This document shows, in pieces, positions 35,820-46,096 of a stretch of 64,000 bases of DNA. The notes beneath the pieces were generated by a model. That model ran no database searches. It saw nothing but the letters and a program-made list of their open reading frames with translations, and was not told where the DNA came from. The stretch is from Porodaedalea pini (Eukaryota > Basidiomycota > Agaricomycetes > Hymenochaetales > Hymenochaetaceae): assembly GCA_002794775.1 (NCBI GenBank), contig NBAY01000061.1, forward strand, positions 1 to 64,000. The letters run 5' to 3'. The translations under genes were made by a program, and so were the position numbers. Position 1 is the first letter of the stretch. Each line of letters opens with the position of its first letter.

Positions 35820-38083
35820 TTACCCTAAATTCCTAGTAAGTAAAGTTATCTTCGAGAAGTGCTTAGCCACCGCCTGATTAACCCTTTCCAAGTCCCAAAG
35901 ATATGTGTCCCGCAGTCTGTCTAGACCAGCTAATTCCTCTACTTGACACACAATCTTGTCAATGTCATCTGCGTGCGACTGCAAGGGCGCCCCGGTCGAG
36001 TCCGTACATGCCGCCCTTTTCTTACAATCAAATCTGGGCCTGAGCTCCCTATCAACGTGTTCGACAACGTTTAAACTGACTACCCCATCTTCAAGCGAAT
36101 AAACGACGCTAATAGCGGATGCATTCGAATCTCCGGCTTTGTGCATTTGAGCAATTGTGTCACTGATGTGACGCTCTCCTTGTCTCGTGGTATCAAGGAG
36201 ACCGAAGCTCAATGACGGTGGTAACTTCGAAAAGTCTCTTATAATGCGAGTCTGCTCGAATGGGAAGATAGCGTGATGACTGTCGTTCCGGTGCAGATCG
36301 AGAAGCGCAGAGAGGTGGCGTTCAATGTCAGCTCGGGCAATCTTGAACGAAAGGCGGTGATCTCGATCTGAAGAGATCGGCGACGTTTTAGACTCTGTTA
36401 ACGATGTAAGTAGTGGCCACTAAGCATGGCGACATACCAGTAAAAGTACGCTTACTTGAATTCATCTTCGCAATCTCTCTTTTTGTGCAAGACGTCCTGT
36501 GGCCACCCCTGGTCCACGACGCTTTCTGGCATTCTCGAGAGCAGCAGCGCAGACTTTCAGATTTATCCTCTTGGACACCTTGCGACATTCATTCTAAGTG
36601 GGAGTATCAGTACACTAAGGTAACGGCTCTATATCGCTGACAGTAGACGTACATGGTTACACTGCAGCGGTGAATTGTGGTATTCGTAATCTGGAGCAAA
36701 CTTGTAGACGACTTTTTCGAGTAGCGCGGTCTCCAACGTCGTCCATGCATTCAGGAAATCAGAGGATCTGGTTACACGTCGATAGTCTGCCGTGGGAACC
36801 TTCCTGAAGCATCTCGTTGTCTCGTGGAGAATACTTCTGAAGTTGATATAACGAGGAATATGCTCAACCAACAGATATGTCATAGCCGTACGACCCTCTT
36901 CGTTAAGGTTCGAAGCTAGCGGAGTTACGTCCAGCATTATCAGCAGGAGGCCGCACTTGATCGCCTGGGCCGTGCAATTAACCGTGTTAATCTTGGAGAG
37001 AAACTCGGCGATGAATGCGAGAGACGCAGAAAGTGATGCGTATAGCATGTCGGTTCTCTCTTGTTGACTATATACCTGCATTTTTCCGAGAAGTTTCTGA
37101 AGGGTTTTGATGATGATCGGAAGGCCGCGCTGGTGAAGAAAAGACACCAGAAGAGACTGATTATACCCGCTAGTCATTTCGCGGACAACCGAGATAGCGC
37201 TATAAACATGGAAATAGTCAACGTGCTTTCCTCTGATTTCACGGCTAAGCCGTTCAATCGCAAGAGAAACGACCAAAGAGACTCCTGAGCGCGCGAGAGC
37301 GTTTCTGAACGAAGTTTCGACACCGCCATTTAGCGAAATGCAGTCAACCAGTGTTTTTGTCGGATTCAACTTTGTAGAGAGCTTCGTCCTGCGATCTTCA
37401 TTCAACCAAAGTCCGACTACTAAATCCACAGCATTCACATTTCCCAAGAGCAGAGACTGTGCCGTGTCTATGAGGAGACAAACAGTCTGAAGAACACCAC
37501 ACAGGACTCCAAAAACTACAGCCGATTCCTCGGCTGAAGCGAATGGAACGAGCCCGCTATAGAGGAACTCCATCCAGCGGTATATACTGGGCCAACGTGG
37601 AATGAGCTCAGATCCAGGCGACGCCAATATGTGAGAGATTTTATCGTCCGGGTCACCGAAACGCGAGATACCAACCAGAGCCAGCATTGCTAGATCAATA
37701 TTGGTATATCCATGGTCGTGATCGATTTGCGTTGAAAAGGAGAGTGGACGCTCTGTTTCGGGCTCCGGAATATCGAGATCTCCGAGGACAGTGCAAAATG
37801 CGTCGAAAATTTTGTCCAGAACATATCTGGGAACGCGACGTAAAACTTCCACATCTCCAAGCGCCTTCAAGTCCCAATACGATCCTGATTTCGCTGCTGC
37901 GATGACCTGTCCAAAGTCTCTTAAGTCGGAGATGCGACTAGGTATTGTACATACGTACGGTCCTTCGGTACGGATATGAAGCTTTACCTGGTACGGGTTC
38001 CCTCGCATTCGTTGTGACGCGATCATGGCAGATTCACTCCAAGCTGTTCCTCGAGACGATTTCTTTTGCGTGCGTCGAAACAT
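35820..38083 (-). pseudogene. MYND-finger gene, recently broken copy (C)
   Basis: Exon structure matches the intact copy: 38083-37988, 37906-36653, 36593-36456 and 36394-35820, with the same phases. The first intron (37907-37987, 81 nt) is itself open and in frame. Exons 1, 2 and 4 are intact. Exon 3, which carries the zinc finger, lacks 19 nt relative to copy A between KVCAA and CSRECQK. This removes a zinc-binding Cys and shifts the frame, so the rest of the finger (SRECQKASW, GGHRTSC) and exon 4 are read out of phase. Everything else looks functional, so the lesion is probably young. A changed splice site could restore the C-terminal frame but not the finger. Confidence 0.8.
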
Positions 38084-38287
38084 GATAATAAGGAAAAGCT
38101 CTGTCGTATGATGAAGGAAGGGTAGTACTAGTACTAGTAGCATGCACTTCAAAAGGGACTCGGAACCTAGTGATATAATCGGCTGAAGAATAATCTCGAG
38201 AAATATGGATAGGGTTCGTGCGACAGAAAATGCAGGACTCGGCGTCACTTTGCAAGCAAGTCGAACCGACAGAAATAATGTTACTAT

Positions 38288-38400
38288 TTATTTCAAGAAA
38301 TACTCGTCGACCGCCTGCCCTTGTTCTTTCCATGTCCCAAAGGTATGAGCCTGCCTGAGGCGCTCTTGTCCAAAGTTCTCGGTTATGTGTCTCATCTGAA
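38288..38400 (-). pseudogene. MYND-family C-terminal relic (D)
   Basis: The minus strand reads GSYLWDMERTR, then, after a one-base shift, QAVDEYFLK and a stop. This matches the C-terminal end of the family (RYLWDIERIQKVVDEHF in A, TYLWDLERVNQAVAKHF in C). Only this tail is left, directly upstream of copy C and in the same orientation. Confidence 0.6.
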
Positions 38401-38536
38401 CTTGCATTCGGCGAACAACAGATAACGGTCAGAAACAGATGTGGATGGCGTTGAGAACGTTCATGGACAGGAGTATATAATATATGCGGTAACTCGTACA
38501 AACAACAGAACCGAAACTTTCTAAATAAAGCATTCA

Positions 38537-39606
38537 TTAGACACTCATTTTCATCGCTACAGGCGGATGCGGCGCGTATCCTTCCACGATAACGTCCTCC
38601 GGCTCGAACTCATCCAGGTCTGCAACCTGTCGTCTCCAGCGGATCTTGGGGAATGACCTCGGCTCGCGTTCGAGCTGAACTTTGAGCGCGTCGATATGGT
38701 CACGGTACACGTGCGCGTCGCCGAGCTGGATCATCAGAGCATGCGCGTTGGTGCCGGTGAGCTGCGCGATGATATGTGTGAGGATCGCGTACGACGCGAT
38801 GTTGAAGGGAATGCCCAGTCCTAGGTCTGCGGAGCGTTGGTACATGAGGCAGGAGAGCTTTGGACGTGTTCCTTCAGGGGCATCGGGTGGAGGGAGGGAG
38901 ACGTGGAATTGGCAGAGAAGGTGACAAGGTGGAAGGGCCATGAGTGGGATGTCTACACTGGTTTGAGCAAATCGGCTTCCTGACGACGGAGAGCGAACAT
39001 ACCAGCCGGGTTCCACGCGCTCAAGATAATTCGGCGATCTGTGGGATCCTCCTTGATTTTCCTGATCACCTCTCGTAGCTGGTCGACGCCCTGTCCCGAG
39101 TAGTCCGTCTTGCAATCGACATACTTCGCACCAAAATGTCGCCACTGGAATCCATACACAGGGCCCAAGTCGCCCTCCCTACGTCCAGTCAAGCCGTGCT
39201 TCTCCAAAAACTCCTTCGAGCCATTGCCGTCCCAGATCTTCACGCCACGCTGCGAGAGTAATGTGCTGTCGGTGCGGCCACGGATGAACCAGACGAGCTC
39301 CTCGACGATGCCGCGAAGGAAGACGCGCTTCGTCGTGAGCAGAGGGAGTGTGTTGTCTGCAAGGGAGAAGCGTAGATTCGGCGGCGCGAAGACTGAAAGA
39401 GTGCCCGTCCCTGTGCGGTCCGCGCGTACTTCGCCTGTAGAGAGGACGTCGCGTATGAGGTTGATGTACTGGTATTCTTCGTGCGGCGACGCGTCGCTGC
39501 TGCATGCCTGGGACGTGACGCCCGAGTCCATCGCATGTTTAGGCGTGGGCGCAGTTACGTCTGCAATGACTTCTTGTGACTGGGGGGAATCGGGAGCCTT
39601 GACCAT
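38537..39606 (-). CDS. CDC21: Thymidylate synthase
   Basis: Converts dUMP to dTMP with methylenetetrahydrofolate. Exon 1 is 39606-39003, exon 2 38952-38537, with a 50-nt intron (38953-39002; GTATGT...TAG); 339 residues. The core has RADRTGTGT (phosphate-binding Arg near residue 64), [33 protein letters not shown], and the active site [11 protein letters not shown] with catalytic Cys211. [16 protein letters not shown] and HVYRDH complete the nucleotide site. The C-terminus ends PPVAMKMSV; fungal enzymes usually end near AV. The first ~40 residues are a variable extension. Two ACGCGT boxes lie just upstream, as in yeasts where this gene is switched on at G1/S by MBF. Confidence 0.95.
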
Positions 39607-39633
39607 GATTTCTGAGGTTTCTGCTGGAGCGCG

Positions 39634-39639
39634 ACGCGT
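39634..39639. promoter_or_regulatory. MCB box (ACGCGT)
   Basis: ACGCGT, 28 bp upstream of the thymidylate synthase ATG. It is the core site of MBF-type factors that drive G1/S genes in ascomycete yeasts. The base match is exact; function is inferred. Confidence 0.6.
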
Positions 39640-39665
39640 CGTGGTGGTTTAAGTTAGCAAGCAAG

Positions 39666-39671
39666 ACGCGT
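39666..39671. promoter_or_regulatory. MCB box (ACGCGT)
   Basis: Second exact ACGCGT, 60 bp upstream of the thymidylate synthase start. An E-box-like CACGTG follows at 39696-39701. Confidence 0.6.
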
Positions 39672-39698
39672 CTCGTGGCTGAAGTACGTTACGATCAC

Positions 39699-39709
39699 GT
39701 GAGTCAAGA
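39699..39709 (+). repeat. LINE target-site duplication, left copy
   Basis: GTGAGTCAAGA, identical to 46005-46015. It adjoins the LINE's 3' end (the LINE is on the minus strand). Confidence 0.8.
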
Positions 39710-40285
39710 TTTATAACATTGCACTGCTCTGCACTACATACGCTACGACGAAAACAGAGAAAAGGAAAAGGGGAATGAACAGGAAAGAAAAGAAAGGAAA
39801 AATACGGACGTAGTGGCTAAATGTGTGAGTATGCAGATAAATGGGAAGGAGGGGCGTTAAGAGGGACTGGGTGTACGTTTAAATGAGATATGGTGGGAGG
39901 TCAGAATAATAAGGCATCGCGTCAGGCGGGCGACGGAAAGAGAAGTATGAAAATTGTATGAGAAGCATAAAGTTGGCTGGAGCGAACCAGTTAGAAAATG
40001 AAAGGGGTAGTTGCGGTGTATGAAAAACTTGGCGACGGTAATTGTGAGAAAAAAGGACAGACGTTAAGGAGATGATGGATGTCATGTTTGATACAGAGCG
40101 GGTCCGGGCACCGGCGTGGCAGGTTTCGATCATGCATATCGTGTGCGTTAAGGAGGATTCCAACTGCTCTCGACTGGAGCGAGCGGGGAATACGTTTCTC
40201 AGGTTTAGTCGCAAGAATGGGCGAAGCTGGCAACGAGGGTGAAGGATGAAGGGTGCGGTGGTTACGCTGCGATGTTGACGAAGGT

Positions 40286-43200
40286 TTAAGACACGATTCC
40301 GCCATTTGGCAAGAAGGTCGCATGAAAATCGCGCGTGAAGGTTGGGTAGGGTATTGGCGCAGGACTTTTATGTAGTGCGCGCGAGGCTTGAGCCGCGAGC
40401 TGGTCTGCTCGCGAATTGCCAGGTAATCCCGCATGAGAGGGAACCCATTGCACCGAAATTGTGGAAGCTTCGTGGTGAGAGGCTAAAAAGATGCCGCAGA
40501 GTCTGCGAACAGCTGTTATGAAAGCTGCGTGGACGGGGTCCTCTGAGAAGATAAGACGTGCGCAATTTGCTGAGTCTGTAATAACGCGAAGGTGGGTTGG
40601 GTGGGCGCAATGTGCTAGCAAGGATGAAAAGCGCGCTAAGCCAGTGATAAGGGCTTGTTGTTCCTCATAAAGGATGTTACTCTGGGTATGAGCATCCGAG
40701 GCAAAAGACGCGAGTTCGCGTCGGTTATGCATGATGGAATATCCGTGCCCGCCGGTGGGTGTGCCGTTATGATCTATGACAGAGCCATCTGTAAATAAGA
40801 AGAATTGAAAAGGAGGGGGGTGGTTGAAGAAGCGGAGGAAGGATTGTTTGACAAGAGAACTGTCTTTGCGAGAAGTAATTGGAACTAAAGAAAGGCGTGA
40901 ATGAATTGGTGGAATAATGGGGTAAAGGGGTGTATTAGGGATAGTAATATCGGCTGGCAGAGAATTGCGAATGTCCGCTGAAGGGGGAAGGGAAGTACGA
41001 GATGTTGAGACGTAAGAAGTTATGAAACGTTTAGATTGATATTGAACGAAGAGATCGATGGGAGGGATGGAAAGTAGAGAACCTGCTGCGTCTTTATGGA
41101 CGCTATGAGAAGTAATGAGAGAAAGGGCACGGTGTTGTACCGGTGATAAAATAGAGGAAACGGCAGGAGAGAACGGAAAAAGTTGAGCGCCATAAGTGGC
41201 GACGGATCGAATGAGATTGAAATATAAAAGACGGGCGTATTCGAGATATGCGCCGTGAGAGCGGTGAAATAAAAAGGAGCGTTGAGAAAGAGTGGATAAT
41301 GCTTTGTTGGCGCAGGCTTGAAGATGCAAATGAGGAATGAGATGATGATGGAAAATAACGCCCAGCCAGGTAATGTGTGACCGGGGGGGGATAGTTTGAG
41401 AAGGGGATAAAATAAGAGAAGGTTGATGTTCTGGTTGTGTAGGAAAGGACGCAGATTGGTGAGTGAAATTTGGAGTGAAGTGAATGAGCTCGATAGAGTC
41501 TGGGTCGATAGAAAGGCCCAGTTGTGAAAATTGGAGAGAAAGAAAGTGAAATTGGTTTCGTAAACGAATGAGGTTGGTACGCATACTCAGAGAGCGTGCG
41601 GAAAGGAGGTGATCGTCCATATAAGCAAAAAGCGGACGGTTGTAAGGAAAGCATTTGTAGTAAGCTTCAATAGCCGGGGCGGCTGCGAAAATCGAAATGA
41701 GGGGGGAAAGGGGGGACCCTTGGGGAACGCCCCGGTTGGGTTTAGTGAAGGTGTCAGAGAAGTATTGGTTAAAGTGCAAGGAAATGGGGCGATTGCGCAT
41801 CCAATGGGAAACGCAATTAATGAGATTTGGATGGATGTTTGACCGGGTTAAACGGTCGATAAGTAAAGGGTGAGAAATGTTGTCAAAGAAACCTTGTATG
41901 TCGATGGTGACGACAGACGTCAGCCACCGTCGGTGCGTGGGTTCATAAGAGCCCAACAAGGGGTTGGAGGATACGGGTGAATAAATGAGTGGATTGTGGT
42001 TATTCAGGTGCAAAAGTTCATAGCATGCGGTAAGCGCAGAAAGCGATTTCCGACAGCCATGTTGAGAAGGGGGAATAAGGGAACGTTGTTCGAAAATAGT
42101 TTGAAGGCGATTGAAAAGAATACGTTCAAATAGTTTGCCCATAGTGTCCACAAGGGCAATGGGGCGAAAAGAGCGGGGAGCGAAAAGTCAGAACGTTTTG
42201 GTTTTGGAATGAAGGTGACGATGGAATGTTTGAATGAGAGGGGAAAATAGCCTAGAGAAAGGCAGAGCGAAAATATCTGAGAAAAGAATGAGGGTTCGTA
42301 TTCAATGAAAAGTTTGAGATGAAGAAAAGTGAAGGAATTATCGCCTGGGGCGGTAGAATCGTCTGTGCCCTTTAGGGCTCGGAGCATTTCCTCGACAGAG
42401 ACTAGCTCGATGTCGGCGAGAGGTGGGAGCGAGTGCTGGTCGTGATAACCGGGCGGAAGCGCGGGGAAAAAGGTGGAGCGGAAGAGGTCAGACTTCTCGC
42501 TCTCATCAAGAGTGTAACTTCCGGAGGGAAGTTTCAGGGCGCTGATGGGGAGGCGTCGGCATGCTGAGCCGAGATGTTGGCGTTTCCAGATCGATGAGTG
42601 GTCTGACCGGTGGAGTAGCTCGCCAAAGAAGGAGGATTTGGCTATGGCTAAGGTTTTATAGAGCCGGGCGAGATTTTCCAGTGACGGGGTCTGATGGTGC
42701 GCTTGGTAGTCGCGACTGCACTGCTCGGTCCACCATGAGTGGGGTCCGGGATAGGACCGGGGTTTATGCTTTCACAGAAAGCGGGTCGTAAAAGAAGAAA
42801 AAGTGTCGTAGAAGGATTGTAATTTGGAGTCTAAATGACTGGGAAGAAGAATATCGGAGGTGTCGAATGAAAAAAGGCGTGATTCGCGGAAGTCCGCGAT
42901 TAAAGAGGGAATGTCCGGTTTCCGAACTAGACGAAGGGGGTGGGTAGCCGGAGGGGGGTAAAAGAGATAGGTATGTTAAATAGAAGGGGTAAATGGTCTG
43001 AATGAAATTCGAAAGAGGGATTGCCAATAATGAGAGATTGAGTGAGGAAAGGGGAGATATCAGGTGAACTGATTACGAGGTCTAAGGTGGAGGAACCCTG
43101 GGGATGGAAGAAGGTTGGTGTATTAGGGGGATTGGCGACCGTTAAAGAAAACTGGTCCAGCCAGCGTAAGAATGGTTCGGAAGAAGGGAAATAACGAGAC

Positions 43201-43700
43201 TGGGTGGCGTCAGACCAAAGGGCAGAATGTCTGTTAAAGTCGCCGACGAAAATATGAGAATTAGTGAAAGAAGGTTCGGGAAAAGGATGTTCAAAAGAAT
43301 GAGTGGATGGGGAACTGTAAATGTTCGAAATATAGACAGGAGGAAGCGACAAGCCGCGGTTAACGCTGATGGTAACGTTGGATACGGGTTGAGATAAGTG
43401 AGGGTGGTAACTGAAAAGATGGGCGATGCGCGGGTGAATGAAAGTTGCGCAACTGGGTTTGATAGAAGAGAAGGACGGGGGAAGAATGCAAATAAAGGGG
43501 TCCGAGTTACGGGTGGCATATTGCGGCTCACCCATCGGGGATGTTTTAGACGGAACAATAGTAGAGATGGTGGGAATCTCTTGTAAACAGATGATGTCAG
43601 GGCATGAATGGCCGCGACGAAAAAGAGATTTGAAAAGAAGGTCTGAAGTGGGTTCGGAACGACGGACGTTTAATGAGAGGATAGAAAGAGATATAGACAT
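40286..43700 (-). pseudogene. LINE ORF2: endonuclease, reverse transcriptase, RNase H
   Basis: The ATG at 43700 directly follows the ORF1 stop (TAA then ATG), suggesting translation by reinitiation. Endonuclease (43700 to about 42940): LNVRR, CLQEIP, VGDFNRHS and SDHLPLL. The frame breaks in a C run near 42943, hits TGA near 42770 (within FL-stop-KHKPRS), and breaks again in a C run near 42180. Reverse transcriptase: VVTIDIQGFFDNISH, GVPQGSPLSPL and the catalytic FAYMDDHLLS. RNase H: FTDGSV, EEQQALITG, VITDSANC and WVPSHAGLPGNSRADQLA, with all acidic residues present. From 42151 to 40286 (about 620 codons) the frame is unbroken. Confidence 0.85.
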
Positions 43701-45935
43701 TTAGAAAGGGGGTCGATAATTACGTCGTGCCGGACAGGTGGAAGACCTGGCGTTATGATCTCCTTGGCAGTTAATGCAATGCGCGAAATGCTGGCATGCA
43801 AGGTTGTTAGCCGCAGTACACGGAGCGCACTTGGCGACGTGTACGGCGGTTCGGTGTGGCTCCGAGCAGATGGCACATCGTGCCACGGAACGACACTTTG
43901 TCGACGGGTGACCTAGACGATGACAATTGTCGCATTGTGAAATGGTGGGTCGGGCCCGCATCTCCTCAAGGCGTCGAATGACGCTGAAGACCGGGATATT
44001 GCGATTGTCATGGAGGAAGAAATGGTCGAAAGCCAAGCGGTTAGTATCTTTGAGAATGATGGAGACGTTACAATAATCAAGAGTGTTTAGGCGTTCGATG
44101 GACGCCATAAACCGAGGAGGGTAAAGGAATTCTTGGCCCGCAAACTGCGGGAGGGACGTAATTTCCTCTAGTAGGTCTCCTTGAGTGTAGAGAATGTTGG
44201 AACTTTTGTCGAATACCGGCACAGCTAGGAGAACGAGTTTGAACTGCGGGGAGGGGGTGAAAACCTTGGCCCCATTAATGTTAATGACGCGGTTAAGGAA
44301 AGACGAAAGTGATGAAAAGGTGGAATCGAAATCAGCGCGAATATTAGTAAAGGAAATACAAAGATTTCCGTTGGAGGTGTACTCGACATTAAGGATGACG
44401 AGATGTTTGAACTCCGTGGAGCCCTTAAGGCCCGTTCGGACGGTGTTTTTAATGGAATTGGGTAAAGGCCGGACGGCGAGGTTATCCGGTAAAGAGAAGT
44501 AAACTCGCTTGACATTGCGGACACGAGTGTTGACCGAGCCGTTAGCACGGTTCATAGGCATGGTGGTGACCTCCCTGTCAGGGTGGTCTATAGTAGTCTT
44601 CGTGACTTTGGTAGGGACCTGTTTAGGCCTCTTTTGAGCAGCCTTGGCGTAGGTGACTGTGGTGTATCCGTCGTTGTCAGTGCTGACGGACTGGACCAGT
44701 GGGGGGTAGATCGTGGTAGATAGACCAGGGCGCGGGGCGTTATGTTCCGAATGCATGTAGCCGTCTGGCGCATGGATCGTTCCTTGGGTGTCCATTCGGT
44801 AGCCAGAACCCGGGATCTGGGTTTTGGCCATGGCCGCAGCGTATTCCGTGCGTCCGCCTTTAGGGGGCGGCACGCGTTGTTTAACTACCAGGGGGGGAGG
44901 GGGAAGCGCGGGTCATGTGTGAATCGAGCGCCAAGTGGTGCTGGCAAATATTTAACATCTGCGGGGGTGTTGGCCTGAAAAGAAACTTTGGGTTGGGGGT
45001 GTTTTTCGCCTGTTTTTCAAGTTTAGTAGTTTTTTCGGTTAGAGAAGAAACCATAGATAGAAGAGAAGAAATGGAGCGGGACATGTTAGTTAATTCATCA
45101 GAAATGTGTTCTTCGCGGATATCCTGAGGACTCCGATAAATATTGTCGAAGACGTTCTTGCAATACGGGGAGTGAATTTTAAAAGCAGTCTGGAAGCTGT
45201 TGATGGCGGTGTTAGCATAATTTTCGCGCTGAGTTTCCTTGTCGAGCATGTTGGAGCGGTTAATCCAAAAACAAAGAGAAGATGCGATACTGGCCATGTA
45301 ACGGCCCATACGCGCAGGGTCGTTGTGAAAAGGAGTCTCTGACTTCCAGAGATCCTGCGAGATGAGGGTGCGGAGGTCGCGGACCGAACCATCCGTGAGT
45401 TCGAGAGCTTTGCGGTTAACTTCTTCGGCAATTGCCGGGTCCTCGTTATCGATATCGATATTGTCGGTGTCGAGTTGGGGGGTTGAGAGTCCACATACAA
45501 GTCGTCCTCAGCGTCCATGGCATCCTTGTCATCTGGGATCTGCCCGATCGTAGCGGGGTTATTAGGAGCTTCGCGCGCCTGATGCTCGTCTTCGGATGGG
45601 GATCGTTTAAGCGACTGTTGAGAGAGGATTTCCGGGGTGGGGGGAAGATCCCCTTGTCTGCGGAGGGCGGCGGCGTGTTCGTCCGCTTCAATATCTTGGG
45701 ACCAATTAGCGATGTTTTTCGCGGACAGGTCGCAAACGGCAGAGTTATGGTTGAATGTCGAGTCGCGTCCGCATTTACTGCAGAGTTTCGCCGCGCCAGA
45801 GACACACGAGCGACTGTGGTGAGGCAATTCGTATTTACATTCGTCGCATTTGGTGGGATCCTTAATGTTGCCTAAGGATCTGAGCGATTTGGTCCTGTGG
45901 AGACTCGACGGCTTCGCGTTAGGGGGCGGGGCCAT
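43701..45935 (-). pseudogene. LINE ORF1: zinc-knuckle nucleic-acid-binding protein
   Basis: Starts at MAPPPNAKPSS, with an N-terminal Cys/His cluster (CDECKYELPHHSRSC, CSKCGRDSTFNHNSAVC). A central helical part contains LTEKTTKLEKQ. Three C-terminal knuckles include a classic CX2CX4HX4C (CDNCHRLGHPSTKC), then CAICSEPH and CINCQGDH. The frame is broken in a C run near 45475 and again in a C run near 44890. Apart from these two single-base problems it is continuous. ORF1 proteins coat the element's RNA in the ribonucleoprotein. Confidence 0.8.
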
Positions 45936-46004
45936 CGTTGGAGAAGTGCAAGCGATGCAGATAAAGTCTTTCCCACGGTCAAGATGATGGTGGTAAGAGG
46001 TTAA

Positions 46005-46015
46005 GTGAGTCAAGA
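46005..46015 (+). repeat. LINE target-site duplication, right copy
   Basis: GTGAGTCAAGA, identical to 39699-39709. It adjoins the LINE's 5' end and its last A is the first base of an ACGCGT box. It also contains TGAGTCA, a Gcn4/AP-1-type site. Confidence 0.8.
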
Positions 46016-46020
46016 CGCGT
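46015..46020. promoter_or_regulatory. MCB box (ACGCGT) upstream of Cdc20
   Basis: Exact ACGCGT 77 bp upstream of the Cdc20 ATG. Its first base belongs to the LINE target duplication, so the insertion took place at the edge of this box. Confidence 0.55.
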
Positions 46021-46096
46021 CCAAAAGTTCGACTTCGCCGCTTCATGTAAGGTGGCACGTTGTTCTCTGCTTGCACCTTGCTCTCTGTCCCCCGTC

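Larger units (their letters stand above)
39710..46004 (-). mobile_element. Full-length non-LTR retrotransposon (Tad1-like LINE)
   Basis: 6,295 bp between two copies of GTGAGTCAAGA. On the minus strand: a 69-bp leader, ORF1 (45935-43701) with zinc knuckles, then ORF2 (43700-40286) with apurinic-type endonuclease, reverse transcriptase and RNase H, then about 575 bp of 3' region. This order, with RNase H after RT and CCHC knuckles in ORF1, fits the fungal Tad1 clade. It is full length, not 5'-truncated. It carries four apparent frameshifts and one TGA, so as written it is inactive. It sits inside the shared promoter of thymidylate synthase and Cdc20. Confidence 0.9.

Noticed and set aside
37907..37987. 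27 extra codons between exons 1 and 2 of MYND copy C
   Set aside because: Open and in frame, but bounded by GT and AG and absent in the intact paralogue, where the corresponding stretch has a stop; treated as an intron.
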